This document shows positions 26,299-36,005 of a stretch of DNA of 64,000 nt, piece by piece (the first letter of the stretch is position 1; the number at the start of each line of letters is the position of its first letter). The stretch is from NCBI GenBank assembly GCA_016935665.1, contig JAFGQN010000165.1:1-64000 (forward strand), read 5' to 3'. The notes beneath the pieces are model-generated. The model saw only the letters and a list, made by a program, of their open reading frames with translations, was not told where the DNA came from and did no database searches. This DNA is from Deltaproteobacteria bacterium. Its GTDB lineage: Bacteria; Myxococcota_A; Polyangia; JAAYKL01. Both the position numbers and the translations under genes were made by a program.

Positions 26299-28350
26299 AT
26301 GGCCATAAAATCCAGTATTGTTGATTCGTTTAAAAGTGGAACTGAGTTGTCCGGAAAATTGGTTCTGGGATTTTTTTTGTTTATTACCATCATGCTTCTG
26401 GTGGTTGGAACTGTGCTGTATATGTTCATCAGCACCGTGTTGAAAAAGGAATCGCATGAGCGCATTGAGGTTGCGGTCTTGAGTGCCACACAAATGATCG
26501 ATCAATCTGTGACGCACGCCATTCAAAGCCAGCTTCGAGCCACTGCTGATCGCAACAGGGATATTATTTCCTTTTTTTATCAGGAGTTTAAGTCTGGCAA
26601 GATGACCGAAGCAGAGGCAAAAAAGCGGGTAAGCGAGATTCTGCTGGCTCAAAAAATTGGGAGTACCGGATATATGGTAGTGGTGGACTCTAAAGGGACG
26701 TTGCGCGTTCACCCCAAAGCGGAATTCGTGAATCGGGATGTATCCAATTTACCCTTTGTACAGCGGCAGATAAAGCAGAAAACCGGATATATGGAATATG
26801 AGTGGAAGAATCCCGGAGAAAAGAAAGCGCGTCCCAAGTCTGCATCGATGAGTTATTTTAAACCATGGGATTACATTATTTCGGCGAGTGCATATAAAGA
26901 GGAGTTTTTCTCCCTTGTCAATTTAAGACAGTTCAAAAGGGAAATTATGGAGTTCCAATTTGGCCAATCGGGGTATGCATATGTAATGGATTTAAAAGGA
27001 ACGCTAATCATTCATCCCGATATGGAAGGGAAGAATCTGTATAATGCCAAAGATGAGACCGGACGCTATTTTGTACGTGAAATGTGTGCAAAAAAAAATG
27101 GAACCATTTCTTATTTATGGAAAAACCCGGGTGAAAAAAGAGCGCGTATCAAAGATGTGATTTTCAGGTATTATCCTAATCTCGATATTATTGTGGCCGG
27201 AGGTTTTTATCGGGAGGAGTTGTACGCGCCTCTGGAACAGCTGAAAAAACGTTTGGCACTTGTTTTTGCAATTGTAATGCTCGTCGGGTTGTCGCTGGCG
27301 TTCATATTCGTGAAGGCGATTGCCAGCCCCATTTTGAGACTCAGTAGCGTGTCCGCCAGCATCGCCAGGAAAGATTTGCGTGTGTTGCCGGAATTCGACC
27401 GAATGGAATCGGAGAATCAGAAATGGTTCTTTCGAATTACCGGGAATTCGCGGGAGATGCGCAGTCTGATTTCCGCGTTGAGGGACGCCGGAATGACCAT
27501 TCGAAGTCTGATTGGGAATCTGGTAGTCAACGCCCGAAAATTGTCTGCACAGGCCGATTTGATACAGAACGCCGCGGACCATTCGCGCACTGGCGCATCC
27601 AATCAATCCGCTATCGTTGCAGAAGTCTCCAAGACCATTGACTCTCTCCAGAACAAATTCAAATCAACGGAAAAAATTGCCAAAGATGTTTTTGCTGTGA
27701 GCGAGCAGGCGGTGCGCAAAGGTCAGGAGGGGAGTATTGCCGTACGCGGCACTCTAAATTCCATGAAGAGTAGTCTGAAAACCACAGAGGCAGCTCGATT
27801 GCAGCTTACCGCACTTGCTGATGTGTCAAATCAGATTGCACTGGTGGTAAAAGCGCTGGAAGATATTGCGGATAATTCTCAAATGCTCGCAATCAACGCC
27901 AGTATTGAGGCCGCCGAAGCCGGAGAAGCGGGCAGGGGCTTCGCGGTTGTGGCAGCCGAGGTTCAGGAACTGGCTGTTCAAAGCGGCAAATCCACGCAGA
28001 ATATTCGAAATTTTCTGCAACAGATTGCTGAAACAGCCACCCTGGCGATTAAACTGACTGAAGAAAATCAGCGATCCGTTGAACAGGGCCAGATATCTCT
28101 TGGGCGGATGGAAAAAGTGCTGCAGTCGCTGACTGGGGTTTTGGATTCAAATAACCAGCACGCGGATCAGATTGCACGGACGGTTGCCGAGCAAAGTGTC
28201 GCCATCGCTGAGATTTCAACAGCTGTGGGCCATGTGTTGGAGAATTCTCAGGCGAGCAGTCAAAGTGTTGCGGAATTGCTGTCCGCTGTCGAAGAACTGA
28301 AAATAACTCGTCAGATATTCGATGACCTGGCCGCGGAATACAAAGTGTAG
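26299..28350 (+). CDS. Methyl-accepting chemotaxis protein with Cache sensor
   Basis: A 683-residue chemoreceptor. A transmembrane helix at about 21-46 and another near 318-340 flank a periplasmic region (about 47-315) with two repeated Cache-type units: GSTGYMVVVDSKGTLRVHP and GQSGYAYVMDLKGTLIIHP, each followed by YMEYEWKNPGEK or ISYLWKNPGEKR. HAMP follows, then the signalling domain whose tip reads AINASIEAAEAGEAGRGFAVVA, as expected for CheA/CheW contact. The Cache pair probably binds small organic acids or similar ligands. No chemotaxis genes are adjacent, so it feeds a pathway encoded elsewhere. Confidence 0.9.
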   Translation: MAIKSSIVDSFKSGTELSGKLVLGFFLFITIMLLVVGTVLYMFISTVLKKESHERIEVAVLSATQMIDQSVTHAIQSQLRATADRNRDIISFFYQEFKSGKMTEAEAKKRVSEILLAQKIGSTGYMVVVDSKGTLRVHPKAEFVNRDVSNLPFVQRQIKQKTGYMEYEWKNPGEKKARPKSASMSYFKPWDYIISASAYKEEFFSLVNLRQFKREIMEFQFGQSGYAYVMDLKGTLIIHPDMEGKNLYNAKDETGRYFVREMCAKKNGTISYLWKNPGEKRARIKDVIFRYYPNLDIIVAGGFYREELYAPLEQLKKRLALVFAIVMLVGLSLAFIFVKAIASPILRLSSVSASIARKDLRVLPEFDRMESENQKWFFRITGNSREMRSLISALRDAGMTIRSLIGNLVVNARKLSAQADLIQNAADHSRTGASNQSAIVAEVSKTIDSLQNKFKSTEKIAKDVFAVSEQAVRKGQEGSIAVRGTLNSMKSSLKTTEAARLQLTALADVSNQIALVVKALEDIADNSQMLAINASIEAAEAGEAGRGFAVVAAEVQELAVQSGKSTQNIRNFLQQIAETATLAIKLTEENQRSVEQGQISLGRMEKVLQSLTGVLDSNNQHADQIARTVAEQSVAIAEISTAVGHVLENSQASSQSVAELLSAVEELKITRQIFDDLAAEYKV

Positions 28351-28435
28351 AAATCCCCTCATCCCCTATTAAAAGTCAGTAAAATTGAATGAAGATGCGG
28401 GACGAAAAATGTTTGGAGTTTTCCTGCGCCAACTT

Positions 28436-29311
28436 TCAAATTGAAGCCATCAGGTCATCGAGACGAACCCATGGTGTTTTGTCTTTGAATGCGACCAGCA
28501 GTTCCAAATTTGGCTGACGGGAATGCAGCTCATGCAAAAACACCGGACCGAATATGTGCTGGTTGTACAAAATATACCAGGACTTCCTGTGGCCGGATTT
28601 TGTATAAATAGCCGCTATTTTCTCTACCGCCTCGTTATAAAGAATGATTTCGTCTTCGTCCAGCTTACCGTTGCAATTGAGGTCCCAGTGGGTAAGTAAC
28701 GCACAAGTCGAAGAAACGTTGCTTTGGCGATCGTGCAATGCATCAATCTCCCTGATAATCCCATGGAACGATTTTGCTGCGGTATGTTTATGACGAGATT
28801 CAAGATGAGCTATTTGCTTTTCCAATCGATGAAGGATATGCAATTCCTGCCAGCGTGAGGGAAATAATCCCATTTTCATTAGAAGCCAGGGGGTCAGAGC
28901 GGATGTGCCGGGAACAGGAAGAGCGGCATTCAGAATCGCTATGCTAAACGCCGGAACCAGCTTCAGGATGTCCAGCAGTTGAGCGCGAACCTCCTGTCGC
29001 TCCTGGGGCGTTGGCACGTAAGAACCCTGTGCGCATTTCCGAATAATCTCCCATGCCGTCCTGCTTTCCTGTAACTCAACCAATACATTTTCCCACTGGG
29101 CCTGGGCCTTTTGAGTCACCTTTGTTGTTAACGAACTAAAAATTCCGGCAGGTCTGGAAACGTCTGCATAGAGTTTGTCAATTTCGACAAGTTCATTCAC
29201 TTGTTCATGTAGACCTTGCCGCTCCAGCTCGTCAGCTATAGATTTAAATCTTTGATTATGAAAATTGAACATTTCTTCTTGTATTCGATTGAACCGCCCC
29301 AGGGTATCCAA
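28436..29311 (-). CDS. LETM1-like protein with EF-hand and GYF_2-like tail
   Basis: A 291-residue protein with no signal peptide. Residues about 100-155 resemble the LETM1 ribosome-binding-like region (LDILKLVPAFSIAI, then PGTSALTPWLLMKMGLFPSRW), including the Pro and LFPSRW pattern. Residues 210-221 form a canonical EF-hand loop, DLNCNGKLDEDE, with D210, N212, N214 and E221. Residues about 244-290 (WYILYNQHIFGPVFLHEL, then WVRLDDLM) fit a GYF_2-type module. Mitochondrial LETM1 also combines this core with EF-hands, but full-length bacterial homologues with both are not commonly described. The hydrophobic stretch at 118-150 could be a membrane-associated hairpin. Function is unknown. Confidence 0.65.
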   Translation of the reverse strand: MDTLGRFNRIQEEMFNFHNQRFKSIADELERQGLHEQVNELVEIDKLYADVSRPAGIFSSLTTKVTQKAQAQWENVLVELQESRTAWEIIRKCAQGSYVPTPQERQEVRAQLLDILKLVPAFSIAILNAALPVPGTSALTPWLLMKMGLFPSRWQELHILHRLEKQIAHLESRHKHTAAKSFHGIIREIDALHDRQSNVSSTCALLTHWDLNCNGKLDEDEIILYNEAVEKIAAIYTKSGHRKSWYILYNQHIFGPVFLHELHSRQPNLELLVAFKDKTPWVRLDDLMASI

Positions 29312-29606
29312 CGACCCTGTTTGTCGAGACCCGCCGCCTGGGTCATCATCTCAGTATTGCTATTGTACATTTTTTCATATTCAGCAAAAGGCAAATTTCC
29401 ACATCCTGATGCCTGCTGCCGACTATATTAACATTGAACAAACTCATGTCGAACAACAGCCACAATCAGTTTTGAGATGAATTCCGGCATTTTCAACACA
29501 TATTTGTGAGCGAAATCGGTAAATCGGATGAATGGAAATCATACAAAAGTGATTTATACTTCTTATGGCTTCAACCATTTATGCAAAACTTCGGGGAGAA
29601 AACGCC

Positions 29607-31088
29607 ATGTGGTTACTATTGTGCCTATTCTTTGCAGCGTTACTAACATCCGGTTGCTCGGATTCCAACAAGGACAACAGTGCCACTGAATCCAACGATT
29701 CTGAAATTCCCCGGCAGACATGCAGCAGTGGAGAAGCCGGAATTGAAGTGGATGGTATTTGCTTTTTGGATTATGGTGTGGGTTCGGATTTTGGTTACAA
29801 CGCTTATCTCGCTGCCAGCGTTACAGGCGGAGATAATCCTCCCGAGAATGTCATTGATGGATATGCGCAATGGAACTCCCGTTGGGAATCAAGTGGAAGC
29901 CAGTGGGTAGAGCTTCGACTTTTGGAGATAGAATCCATTAACAGAGTGGGGGTTTCCTTTATGAAAGGAGATGAATATCCTTTTATCTTTAAGATTACGG
30001 TTTCTGCAGATAGGACAAATTGGATTACCGTTTATGATGGGCAGAGTAGTGGGACGGGTACAAAAGTAGAATATTTTTATTTGAATAACGCAGTTGATGT
30101 AAATCATATTCGGGTTGAATTTAACGGAAATACAACCAACAATATGAATTATCCTCAAGAGATTCGATGGGGGAACCAAAGCGAACCGATTTCCTACCCC
30201 CAGATTCTGACCACCTCGAGTACCTGTGAATATTTTAACAGTGATCCCAACTCGATTTTGGGTTCCATTTTTGTATCCACATTTGAAAACGGAACTGCCA
30301 GCCCGGATGTGGGTGACAGTCCATTAATCAATATTGAAGGCGGCGCTTCGCTTGGGACAGTCGATAATCCGTTTGTTGACAATTGTAACGGATCAAATAC
30401 CGTTTTGGAGGTGGTATCGGTTCCGAATGGCAGCAGCGCTAAAACACGCGCCGAATACCATAACTCTCCCAGACTGCCGCTTAACGAGAAGAGGTACATT
30501 TATGCCTGGAAACAGTATTTTCCCAAAGATTTCCTGGCAGGTGCAGATATCGCCTGGATGAGTTTCTCTCAATGGAAAACATGGCCATGTGGCTGGTATG
30601 ATTCTCCTTCGACAACTGACTATCCTGCAGACAGTCCAGTTAATTACAGTGAGATTCAGTACAATCAATACATATGTGAAGGTGCCGGGATTTTTAATGA
30701 TCTTTCCTACATCCCATCACGCCGGCAGCTGTCCTTTTCCGCGAGAGCGAGACCTGATTGTGCTTATCTGGAACATGTCCCCATGGAGGAGCAGTGGAAT
30801 ACATACAATTTGGAAATGTACTGGACCAACTCTGATAAAGGATACTTCAAGTTGTTTTTAAATGGGAAAATTTTGGCCGAAGCTGAAAATATTAAAACGC
30901 TCTACGACTATCATCCAGGACTTGAGGGATATGCAACCTGCGACATGTATTGGGCGCTGGGCGTCTATTCCAGTTGGACGAGCAGCTCAAGGAGTGATGT
31001 GAAAGTGTATTTCGACGACATTTCAATTTATGATATGGATTTGGGCGCAACGCTGCAGCAGGTCTGTCCAGGATGTGTTGAAGAATAG
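29607..31088 (+). CDS. Discoidin-domain lipoprotein with beta-sandwich C-terminus
   Basis: A 493-residue predicted lipoprotein starting MWLLLCLFFAALLTSGC; GGGGAG precedes this ATG, whereas the longer frame has no ribosome site. Residues about 75-195 form an F5/8 type C (discoidin) domain: NVIDGYAQWNSRWESSG, QWVELRLLEIESINRVG, FKITVSADRTNWITV, IRVEFNG. The C-terminal half (about 205-490) resembles a concanavalin/jelly-roll polysaccharide-lyase fold: KQYFPKDF, WMSFSQWKTWP, WNTYNLEMYW, FKLFLNGKI, VYFDDISIYD. An extracellular sugar-binding or lyase role is likely; catalytic residues were not assigned. Confidence 0.75.
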   Translation: MWLLLCLFFAALLTSGCSDSNKDNSATESNDSEIPRQTCSSGEAGIEVDGICFLDYGVGSDFGYNAYLAASVTGGDNPPENVIDGYAQWNSRWESSGSQWVELRLLEIESINRVGVSFMKGDEYPFIFKITVSADRTNWITVYDGQSSGTGTKVEYFYLNNAVDVNHIRVEFNGNTTNNMNYPQEIRWGNQSEPISYPQILTTSSTCEYFNSDPNSILGSIFVSTFENGTASPDVGDSPLINIEGGASLGTVDNPFVDNCNGSNTVLEVVSVPNGSSAKTRAEYHNSPRLPLNEKRYIYAWKQYFPKDFLAGADIAWMSFSQWKTWPCGWYDSPSTTDYPADSPVNYSEIQYNQYICEGAGIFNDLSYIPSRRQLSFSARARPDCAYLEHVPMEEQWNTYNLEMYWTNSDKGYFKLFLNGKILAEAENIKTLYDYHPGLEGYATCDMYWALGVYSSWTSSSRSDVKVYFDDISIYDMDLGATLQQVCPGCVEE

Positions 31089-31173
31089 CCGATTACTTAC
31101 TCACAGGACGTGACGCGCATTACGGCGGTGTAATAATGATATTCACTCCAGTCGTACAGCTGATTGAGCAGGT

Positions 31174-31860
31174 CTACTCACTGCACCATTGCGATGCTGC
31201 CTGTCGGCGCAGATAAATAATCGCCAGGATAAACAACGCAATAAAGCCCAATGCGAGCGCTGAGTACTGTACCACCATGATTGCATTGGTGATGGTGCCG
31301 ATTTTCGGCATATTTGCGGAGGAGGCAGCGCCTTGAGCGGCTTGCAGTTTACCCATCCACTGTTCCATGGCGCCTGTGGTGATTTGTGCTGTCTGATACA
31401 TCACCGCAAACCACAACAGCTCGTATGGGATATGCAGCGCTGATACCAGCAATAATCCTTTTTTCCCAAGTGCTTTTCTTCGGAAGGCCAAAATCGAAAA
31501 CACGATCAGCGCCGTTGATAGAATCGTGTTTAATCCGGCCTGTACCCACCTGAACGTACGCAGCGGCAACAATTTGTCATACATGTCTCCTGACATCTCC
31601 CGTTGTACCTGCACGAATTTGTCGGGGAGATTGGCCCCCCCCTGCAGTTTCCCCATAAAAGATTTGGTGGGGTCTGCATCATCCATGGCTTCTGTTCTGC
31701 TTTTAAAGTAATACTGGGAAGTGAACAAAGTTGTTAAAATACCGGCACCACCAACGATGATGAACGTGATCAACAGCGCCGTGAGCAGTCCGGGCCGGGA
31801 ATCCATTTTGAAAGATGGGGTAACATGCTGTTGGGAAGCATTGCCACTGGCGTTGTTCAT
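31174..31860 (-). CDS. Membrane protein, four predicted helices
   Basis: A 228-residue integral membrane protein. Helices lie at about 25-48, 105-125, 135-155 and 195-215, with a polar segment between the first two. AAGGAGA precedes the ATG. It ends in a positively charged tail (YLRRQAA). The family is not recognised; no conserved catalytic residues stand out. Convergent with the discoidin lipoprotein gene. Confidence 0.65.
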   Translation of the reverse strand: MNNASGNASQQHVTPSFKMDSRPGLLTALLITFIIVGGAGILTTLFTSQYYFKSRTEAMDDADPTKSFMGKLQGGANLPDKFVQVQREMSGDMYDKLLPLRTFRWVQAGLNTILSTALIVFSILAFRRKALGKKGLLLVSALHIPYELLWFAVMYQTAQITTGAMEQWMGKLQAAQGAASSANMPKIGTITNAIMVVQYSALALGFIALFILAIIYLRRQAASQWCSE

Positions 31861-32107
31861 GGGAGTCTCCTTTTCACCGTCTTCTGGTTGGGGTCGTCAA
31901 TAGAGAAAAATGTTATCAGCAATGTGAATTTTCTCAACCTGGAAATCGAAACCGGCGCAGCATCGGTAAAAACTTTTTTATTTTTAATTGCAACAAAATG
32001 GGAAAACGGCCGATAAGCGGAGGCCGGTGCCCGGAGGGTGACAGGACGCTGTCTGATTGTCGGTGATTGTGTATAATTTGTAATATTAAAATGAGACAGC
32101 TTTTGTT

Positions 32108-33937
32108 ATGAATGCCATCATGAACGCGCCGAACAGTCCTTTGGGGATTCTGAAAAATGTGTTTGGATATGATTCATTTCGTTTGAATCAGGCGAAGATT
32201 ATTGAAAATATACTGGCCGGCCGAGACACCCTTGCCATAATGCCCACTGGCGGCGGAAAGTCCCTGTGCTACCAGGTGCCGGCACTTATTTTTCCGGGCA
32301 TTACGGTGGTCATATCGCCGCTCATTAGCCTGATGCACGACCAGGTGGAACAACTGCTGGATGCCGGCGTGAATGCGGTGATGCTCAACAGTGCAATCGA
32401 TGCCGAGACATACCGTGTCAACATGGCACAGGTAATCCGCAAACAAGCCCGTTTGCTGTATATGGCGCCGGAAACCATGCTGCAGCCGGGCATTCTCGAT
32501 TTCCTCTCACAGGTGCAGGTATCGTGCATCACCATTGACGAAGCGCACTGCATCTCAGAGTGGGGGCATGAATTTCGGCCCGAGTACCGGCAACTGGCCA
32601 AATTGCGACAGCGATTCCCCGATGCGGTGTGCGTCGCGCTGACGGCCACTGCGACCCCGCGCGTTCGGGACGATATTCGCCAAAGTCTGTCATTTGGGAA
32701 AAGTGATGAATTTGTGTCGAGTTTTGATCGCCCCAATCTGTTTCTGGAGGTGGTTTTGCGGCAAAAGGGGATATACCAGGTGCTCGATATGGCGGAAAAG
32801 CACCTCGGCGAATCGGGTATTGTGTACTGCGCGTCTCGAAAACAGGTGGACCGCGTGTGCGAACAGTTGTGCGCCAATGGTGTAAAAGCGGTGCCCTATC
32901 ATGCGGGGATGCCCGATGATGAACGGGCCCGCAATCAGGAAAAATTTCGAATGGACGAGGTGGATGTGATTGTGGCGACGATTGCGTTCGGCATGGGCAT
33001 CAACAAGCCTGATGTGCGATATGTGGTTCACTTCGAATTGCCCAAAAATATTGAGAGTTATTATCAGCAGATTGGACGTGCCGGCCGCGATGGTCTGGAT
33101 GCGGACTGTCTGCTGCTGTTCAGCTACGCTGATATTGCCAAAGTCAATTTTTTTATAGAGCAGATGGCGACTTCAGAACAGCGACTGGCCAGGGTGCACC
33201 TCAATCAGCTTGTCCATTATTGCGAAAGCGCATTGTGCCGACGGATTTTGCTGATGGCGTATTTTGGGGAATCTGTGGAATCGCCCCATTGCGATACCTG
33301 CGACAATTGCCGTCGCCGACATCAGCCCATGGTGGATTTAACGCAGGCGGCGCAAAAGTTCATGTCGTGTATGTATCGGACCGGGGAGCGATTTGGGGCG
33401 TCTCACGTGGCGGATGTGCTGCGCGGCAGCCAGGCTCAGAAGGTCGTGGATTTGGGCCATCATCGTGTGAGCACTTTTGGTATCGGGGCAGAGCGAAGCA
33501 AGGAAGAGTGGCTGTTTATCAGTGGGCTTCTGCTTCAGAATAAACTGATTTCGCAAAACGAACACGGCGGTCTTTTCCTTACGGCGCAGGCGCGCCCGGT
33601 ACTGACGGGGAAGCAGCTGTTTGAGTGTCAGGTGTCCCCCATTATGGAAAACAGGCGCAAAAGAACAACGGGCATGGGGGCAGCAAAAAAAGGTGTCGTG
33701 CACGATCACACACTGCGAAACGCCCCCGTATTTGAAAAGCTGCGCAATTTGCGGACAAAGCTGGCCCGGGAGAGGGGCGTGCCGCCGTATGTGGTATTTT
33801 CTGATAAAACATTGGTTGAGATGGCCAATAAACAGCCACAGACAGACACTGAACTGTTGGCTGTCTCCGGCGTTGGCGAAGCTAAACTGAAGCAGTACGG
33901 GACACAGTTTTTAAGAGTACTGCAGAAAAACGAATGA
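32108..33937 (+). CDS. recQ: ATP-dependent DNA helicase RecQ
   Basis: A 609-residue RecQ helicase for unwinding DNA during repair and recombination. Walker A is MPTGGGKS, the DEAH box is IDEAHCISEWGHEFRPEY, motif III ALTATATPRV, and motif VI QQIGRAGRDG. The RQC zinc site (CRRILLMAYF then CDTCDNC) and a winged-helix follow. A C-terminal HRDC domain starts near residue 535 (FEKLRNLRTKLARE). The length is that of E. coli RecQ. No partner genes are adjacent. The start at 32108 lies just after a weak purine site; an ATG four codons later is possible. Confidence 0.95.
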   Translation: MNAIMNAPNSPLGILKNVFGYDSFRLNQAKIIENILAGRDTLAIMPTGGGKSLCYQVPALIFPGITVVISPLISLMHDQVEQLLDAGVNAVMLNSAIDAETYRVNMAQVIRKQARLLYMAPETMLQPGILDFLSQVQVSCITIDEAHCISEWGHEFRPEYRQLAKLRQRFPDAVCVALTATATPRVRDDIRQSLSFGKSDEFVSSFDRPNLFLEVVLRQKGIYQVLDMAEKHLGESGIVYCASRKQVDRVCEQLCANGVKAVPYHAGMPDDERARNQEKFRMDEVDVIVATIAFGMGINKPDVRYVVHFELPKNIESYYQQIGRAGRDGLDADCLLLFSYADIAKVNFFIEQMATSEQRLARVHLNQLVHYCESALCRRILLMAYFGESVESPHCDTCDNCRRRHQPMVDLTQAAQKFMSCMYRTGERFGASHVADVLRGSQAQKVVDLGHHRVSTFGIGAERSKEEWLFISGLLLQNKLISQNEHGGLFLTAQARPVLTGKQLFECQVSPIMENRRKRTTGMGAAKKGVVHDHTLRNAPVFEKLRNLRTKLARERGVPPYVVFSDKTLVEMANKQPQTDTELLAVSGVGEAKLKQYGTQFLRVLQKNE

Positions 33938-33997
33938 TGGTTGCGTAATATTCAGCCTAAGGAGATGGGATTGGGATGTATGGAATGATGAAGGCTA

Positions 33998-34639
33998 TCA
34001 CATGGCGGCGGCGGCCATTGCAGCCAGGCCGGAACATTCGTCTATCACGCCGTCGCACTCGTCAATTTCTCCGTCATCTGGATCGGGCTCTTCGTAGTCA
34101 TCAAAATATTCGACTGTCAATGAGCTGCAGGCAGGTGTGCTGAGACTGTTGGCATATTCAATTGTCACTTTATTCAGTGCGTTGATACAATCGGCAATCT
34201 TGCCCACTTCCACATCACAGTCTGCAAGTGTGGAAACAACGCCTTCGCAATAGTCCTCCTCTGTCACCTCATCGGGTTCTTCTGCTTCTTCAGCAGCCTC
34301 TTCGCATTCAGTCACTGCAGTTTCACACGCTTCTTTGATACTGTCGTCGTCTGACTCATCTTCAAAGTACTCGCTGTACCCAGCGACGAAACCAGCGGCA
34401 GGACAGGCATCTGCCGCCATTTTGGATGCAACTGTTTTGGATGCATCCATCATAATCGCAAAGGCGTCACTGCAAAATTTGGCTGCATCGTCTTCTTCCA
34501 TTTCCGATGCCTGGGTTTCCGCTTCAACCGGGGGAGTGAGCGTGCCGACGCTGCCACCGCCGCCATCACTGTCTTCACCACAGCCAGCCAGTAAGGCGCT
34601 GGCCAACAATACAACATGCATCAATTTCAACTTATCCAT
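33998..34639 (-). CDS. Acidic Cys-containing lipoprotein
   Basis: A 213-residue predicted lipoprotein: signal ending LLAGCGEDS, AAAGGAG before the ATG. The mature protein is strongly acidic (runs such as EECEEAAEEAEEPDE) and contains about ten cysteines spread through alpha-helical-looking segments, which may form disulfides. A repeated pattern CxxAxxxxxx around FCSDAFAIMM, CETAVTECEEAA and CEGVVSTLADC is visible. Not recognised. Convergent with recQ and divergent from nadA. Confidence 0.65.
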   Translation of the reverse strand: MDKLKLMHVVLLASALLAGCGEDSDGGGGSVGTLTPPVEAETQASEMEEDDAAKFCSDAFAIMMDASKTVASKMAADACPAAGFVAGYSEYFEDESDDDSIKEACETAVTECEEAAEEAEEPDEVTEEDYCEGVVSTLADCDVEVGKIADCINALNKVTIEYANSLSTPACSSLTVEYFDDYEEPDPDDGEIDECDGVIDECSGLAAMAAAAM

Positions 34640-34913
34640 TTTGGACTCCTTTGAGATTCAGACCGCACGGCCTGATATACACTCCCTGACGGGAGAAGTT
34701 TGGTTTGTGGTATACGTTACACTTGCGAATTGAATTCATTGATACACCATAGAAATACATGTATGCAACAATATCATTGCAGGATTGAAAAATTATAGCA
34801 CCTTCTTTGCTCATCGCCAGTTGATATTTGCGGCTGTTGCGATTTGAACGAGCGACACCGATTAGTGTGCTGCTGTCGTTGCATTTCGGGTATTCGATAC
34901 TTAATTTGCCTCC

Positions 34914-35948
34914 ATGATAGATGTAAAAAAAAAACTTATGAAACAACTATCCGATGTGATGCCGGAATTTGAGATAGCCATTAAAGCAGACATCGCCCAA
35001 AAAATAATTGCATTGAAAGAGCAAAAAAACGCGGTCATTCTCGGACACAACTACATGGAGCCGGCACTCTATCTGTCCATCCCGGATTTTACCGGGGACT
35101 CGTTGGAGTTGTGTCGCAAAGCCGCCAATACCGACAAGGATATCATTGTATTTTGTGGTGTTCGTTTTATGGCCGAAACGGCAAAAATTCTGAACCCGGA
35201 AAAAAAGGTGCTGATTCCCAGCCCCAAAGCGGGATGTTCGTTGGCGGAGAGTATCACGGCGGCGGATGTTCGCGAATTACGTACGCAGTATCCGGGAGTG
35301 CCCATTGTCACCTACATCAACACCTATGCAGACGTGAAGGCCGAATGCGATGTTTGCTGTACCAGTGGGAATGCGGCCAAAGTTGTGGCGTCATTTGGAA
35401 ATCAGCCCGTGATTTTTTTACCGGACGAATATCTGGCCGCCAATGTGGCACGGGAAACAGGAAGAAAGATTATTTTTCCAACCAAAATCCCCAGAGCAGC
35501 TACCGGGCAGAATCCCGGTCTGGATTACCAGATGATTGGGTGGCAGGGGCGATGCGAAGTGCATGAACAGTTTACGGTGGAAGACATTGATAATGTGCGC
35601 TCGCAATTTCCCGATGTGGTCATTCTGGCGCATCCGGAGTGTAGTCCCGAAGTGGTCGATGCCTCGGATTTTTCGGGCAGCACTGCCGAGATGCTGGCGT
35701 ATGTGCGTGATGCGAACGCACCTCGGTATCTACTGCTCACGGAGTGCAGTATGGGCGATAATATTGCCGCGGAAAATCCCAACCTTGAGATGCTTCGCCT
35801 GTGCAGCATTCGGTGCCCCCACATGAGCGAAATCACATTGGAGGATACCCTTCGCGCCTTGGAGCTGGAGCAGTATGAAGTCGATGTTCCAGAGCATATC
35901 CGAAAGCGCGCGCTGGCGTCTGTGGAACGGATGCTGACGATAAGGTGA
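34914..35948 (+). CDS. nadA: Quinolinate synthase NadA
   Basis: A 344-residue quinolinate synthase, which condenses iminoaspartate with dihydroxyacetone phosphate in de novo NAD synthesis using a 4Fe-4S cluster. Three cluster cysteines are visible in PKAGCSLAES, HPECSPEV and RCPHMSEIT. VILGHNYMEPA, GDSLELCRKAA, VFCGVRFMAETAKIL and TSGNA are the other family motifs. The usual partners nadB and nadC are absent nearby. The ribosome site is weak; the next in-frame ATG eight codons on is also possible. Confidence 0.95.
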   Translation: MIDVKKKLMKQLSDVMPEFEIAIKADIAQKIIALKEQKNAVILGHNYMEPALYLSIPDFTGDSLELCRKAANTDKDIIVFCGVRFMAETAKILNPEKKVLIPSPKAGCSLAESITAADVRELRTQYPGVPIVTYINTYADVKAECDVCCTSGNAAKVVASFGNQPVIFLPDEYLAANVARETGRKIIFPTKIPRAATGQNPGLDYQMIGWQGRCEVHEQFTVEDIDNVRSQFPDVVILAHPECSPEVVDASDFSGSTAEMLAYVRDANAPRYLLLTECSMGDNIAAENPNLEMLRLCSIRCPHMSEITLEDTLRALELEQYEVDVPEHIRKRALASVERMLTIR

Positions 35949-36005
35949 TGGATACACGGTTGGTCGCTAAGCAAGGAGATGCGTAGAAAACGATGAGCTA
36001 TACGA

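Noticed and set aside
34810-34870. tRNA-like TTCAAATC segment on the minus strand
   Set aside because: The surrounding bases do not form acceptor, D or anticodon stems.
34632-34900. Minus-strand open frame running into the acidic lipoprotein start
   Set aside because: It has no credible start codon or ribosome site; the region is the divergent promoter gap with nadA.
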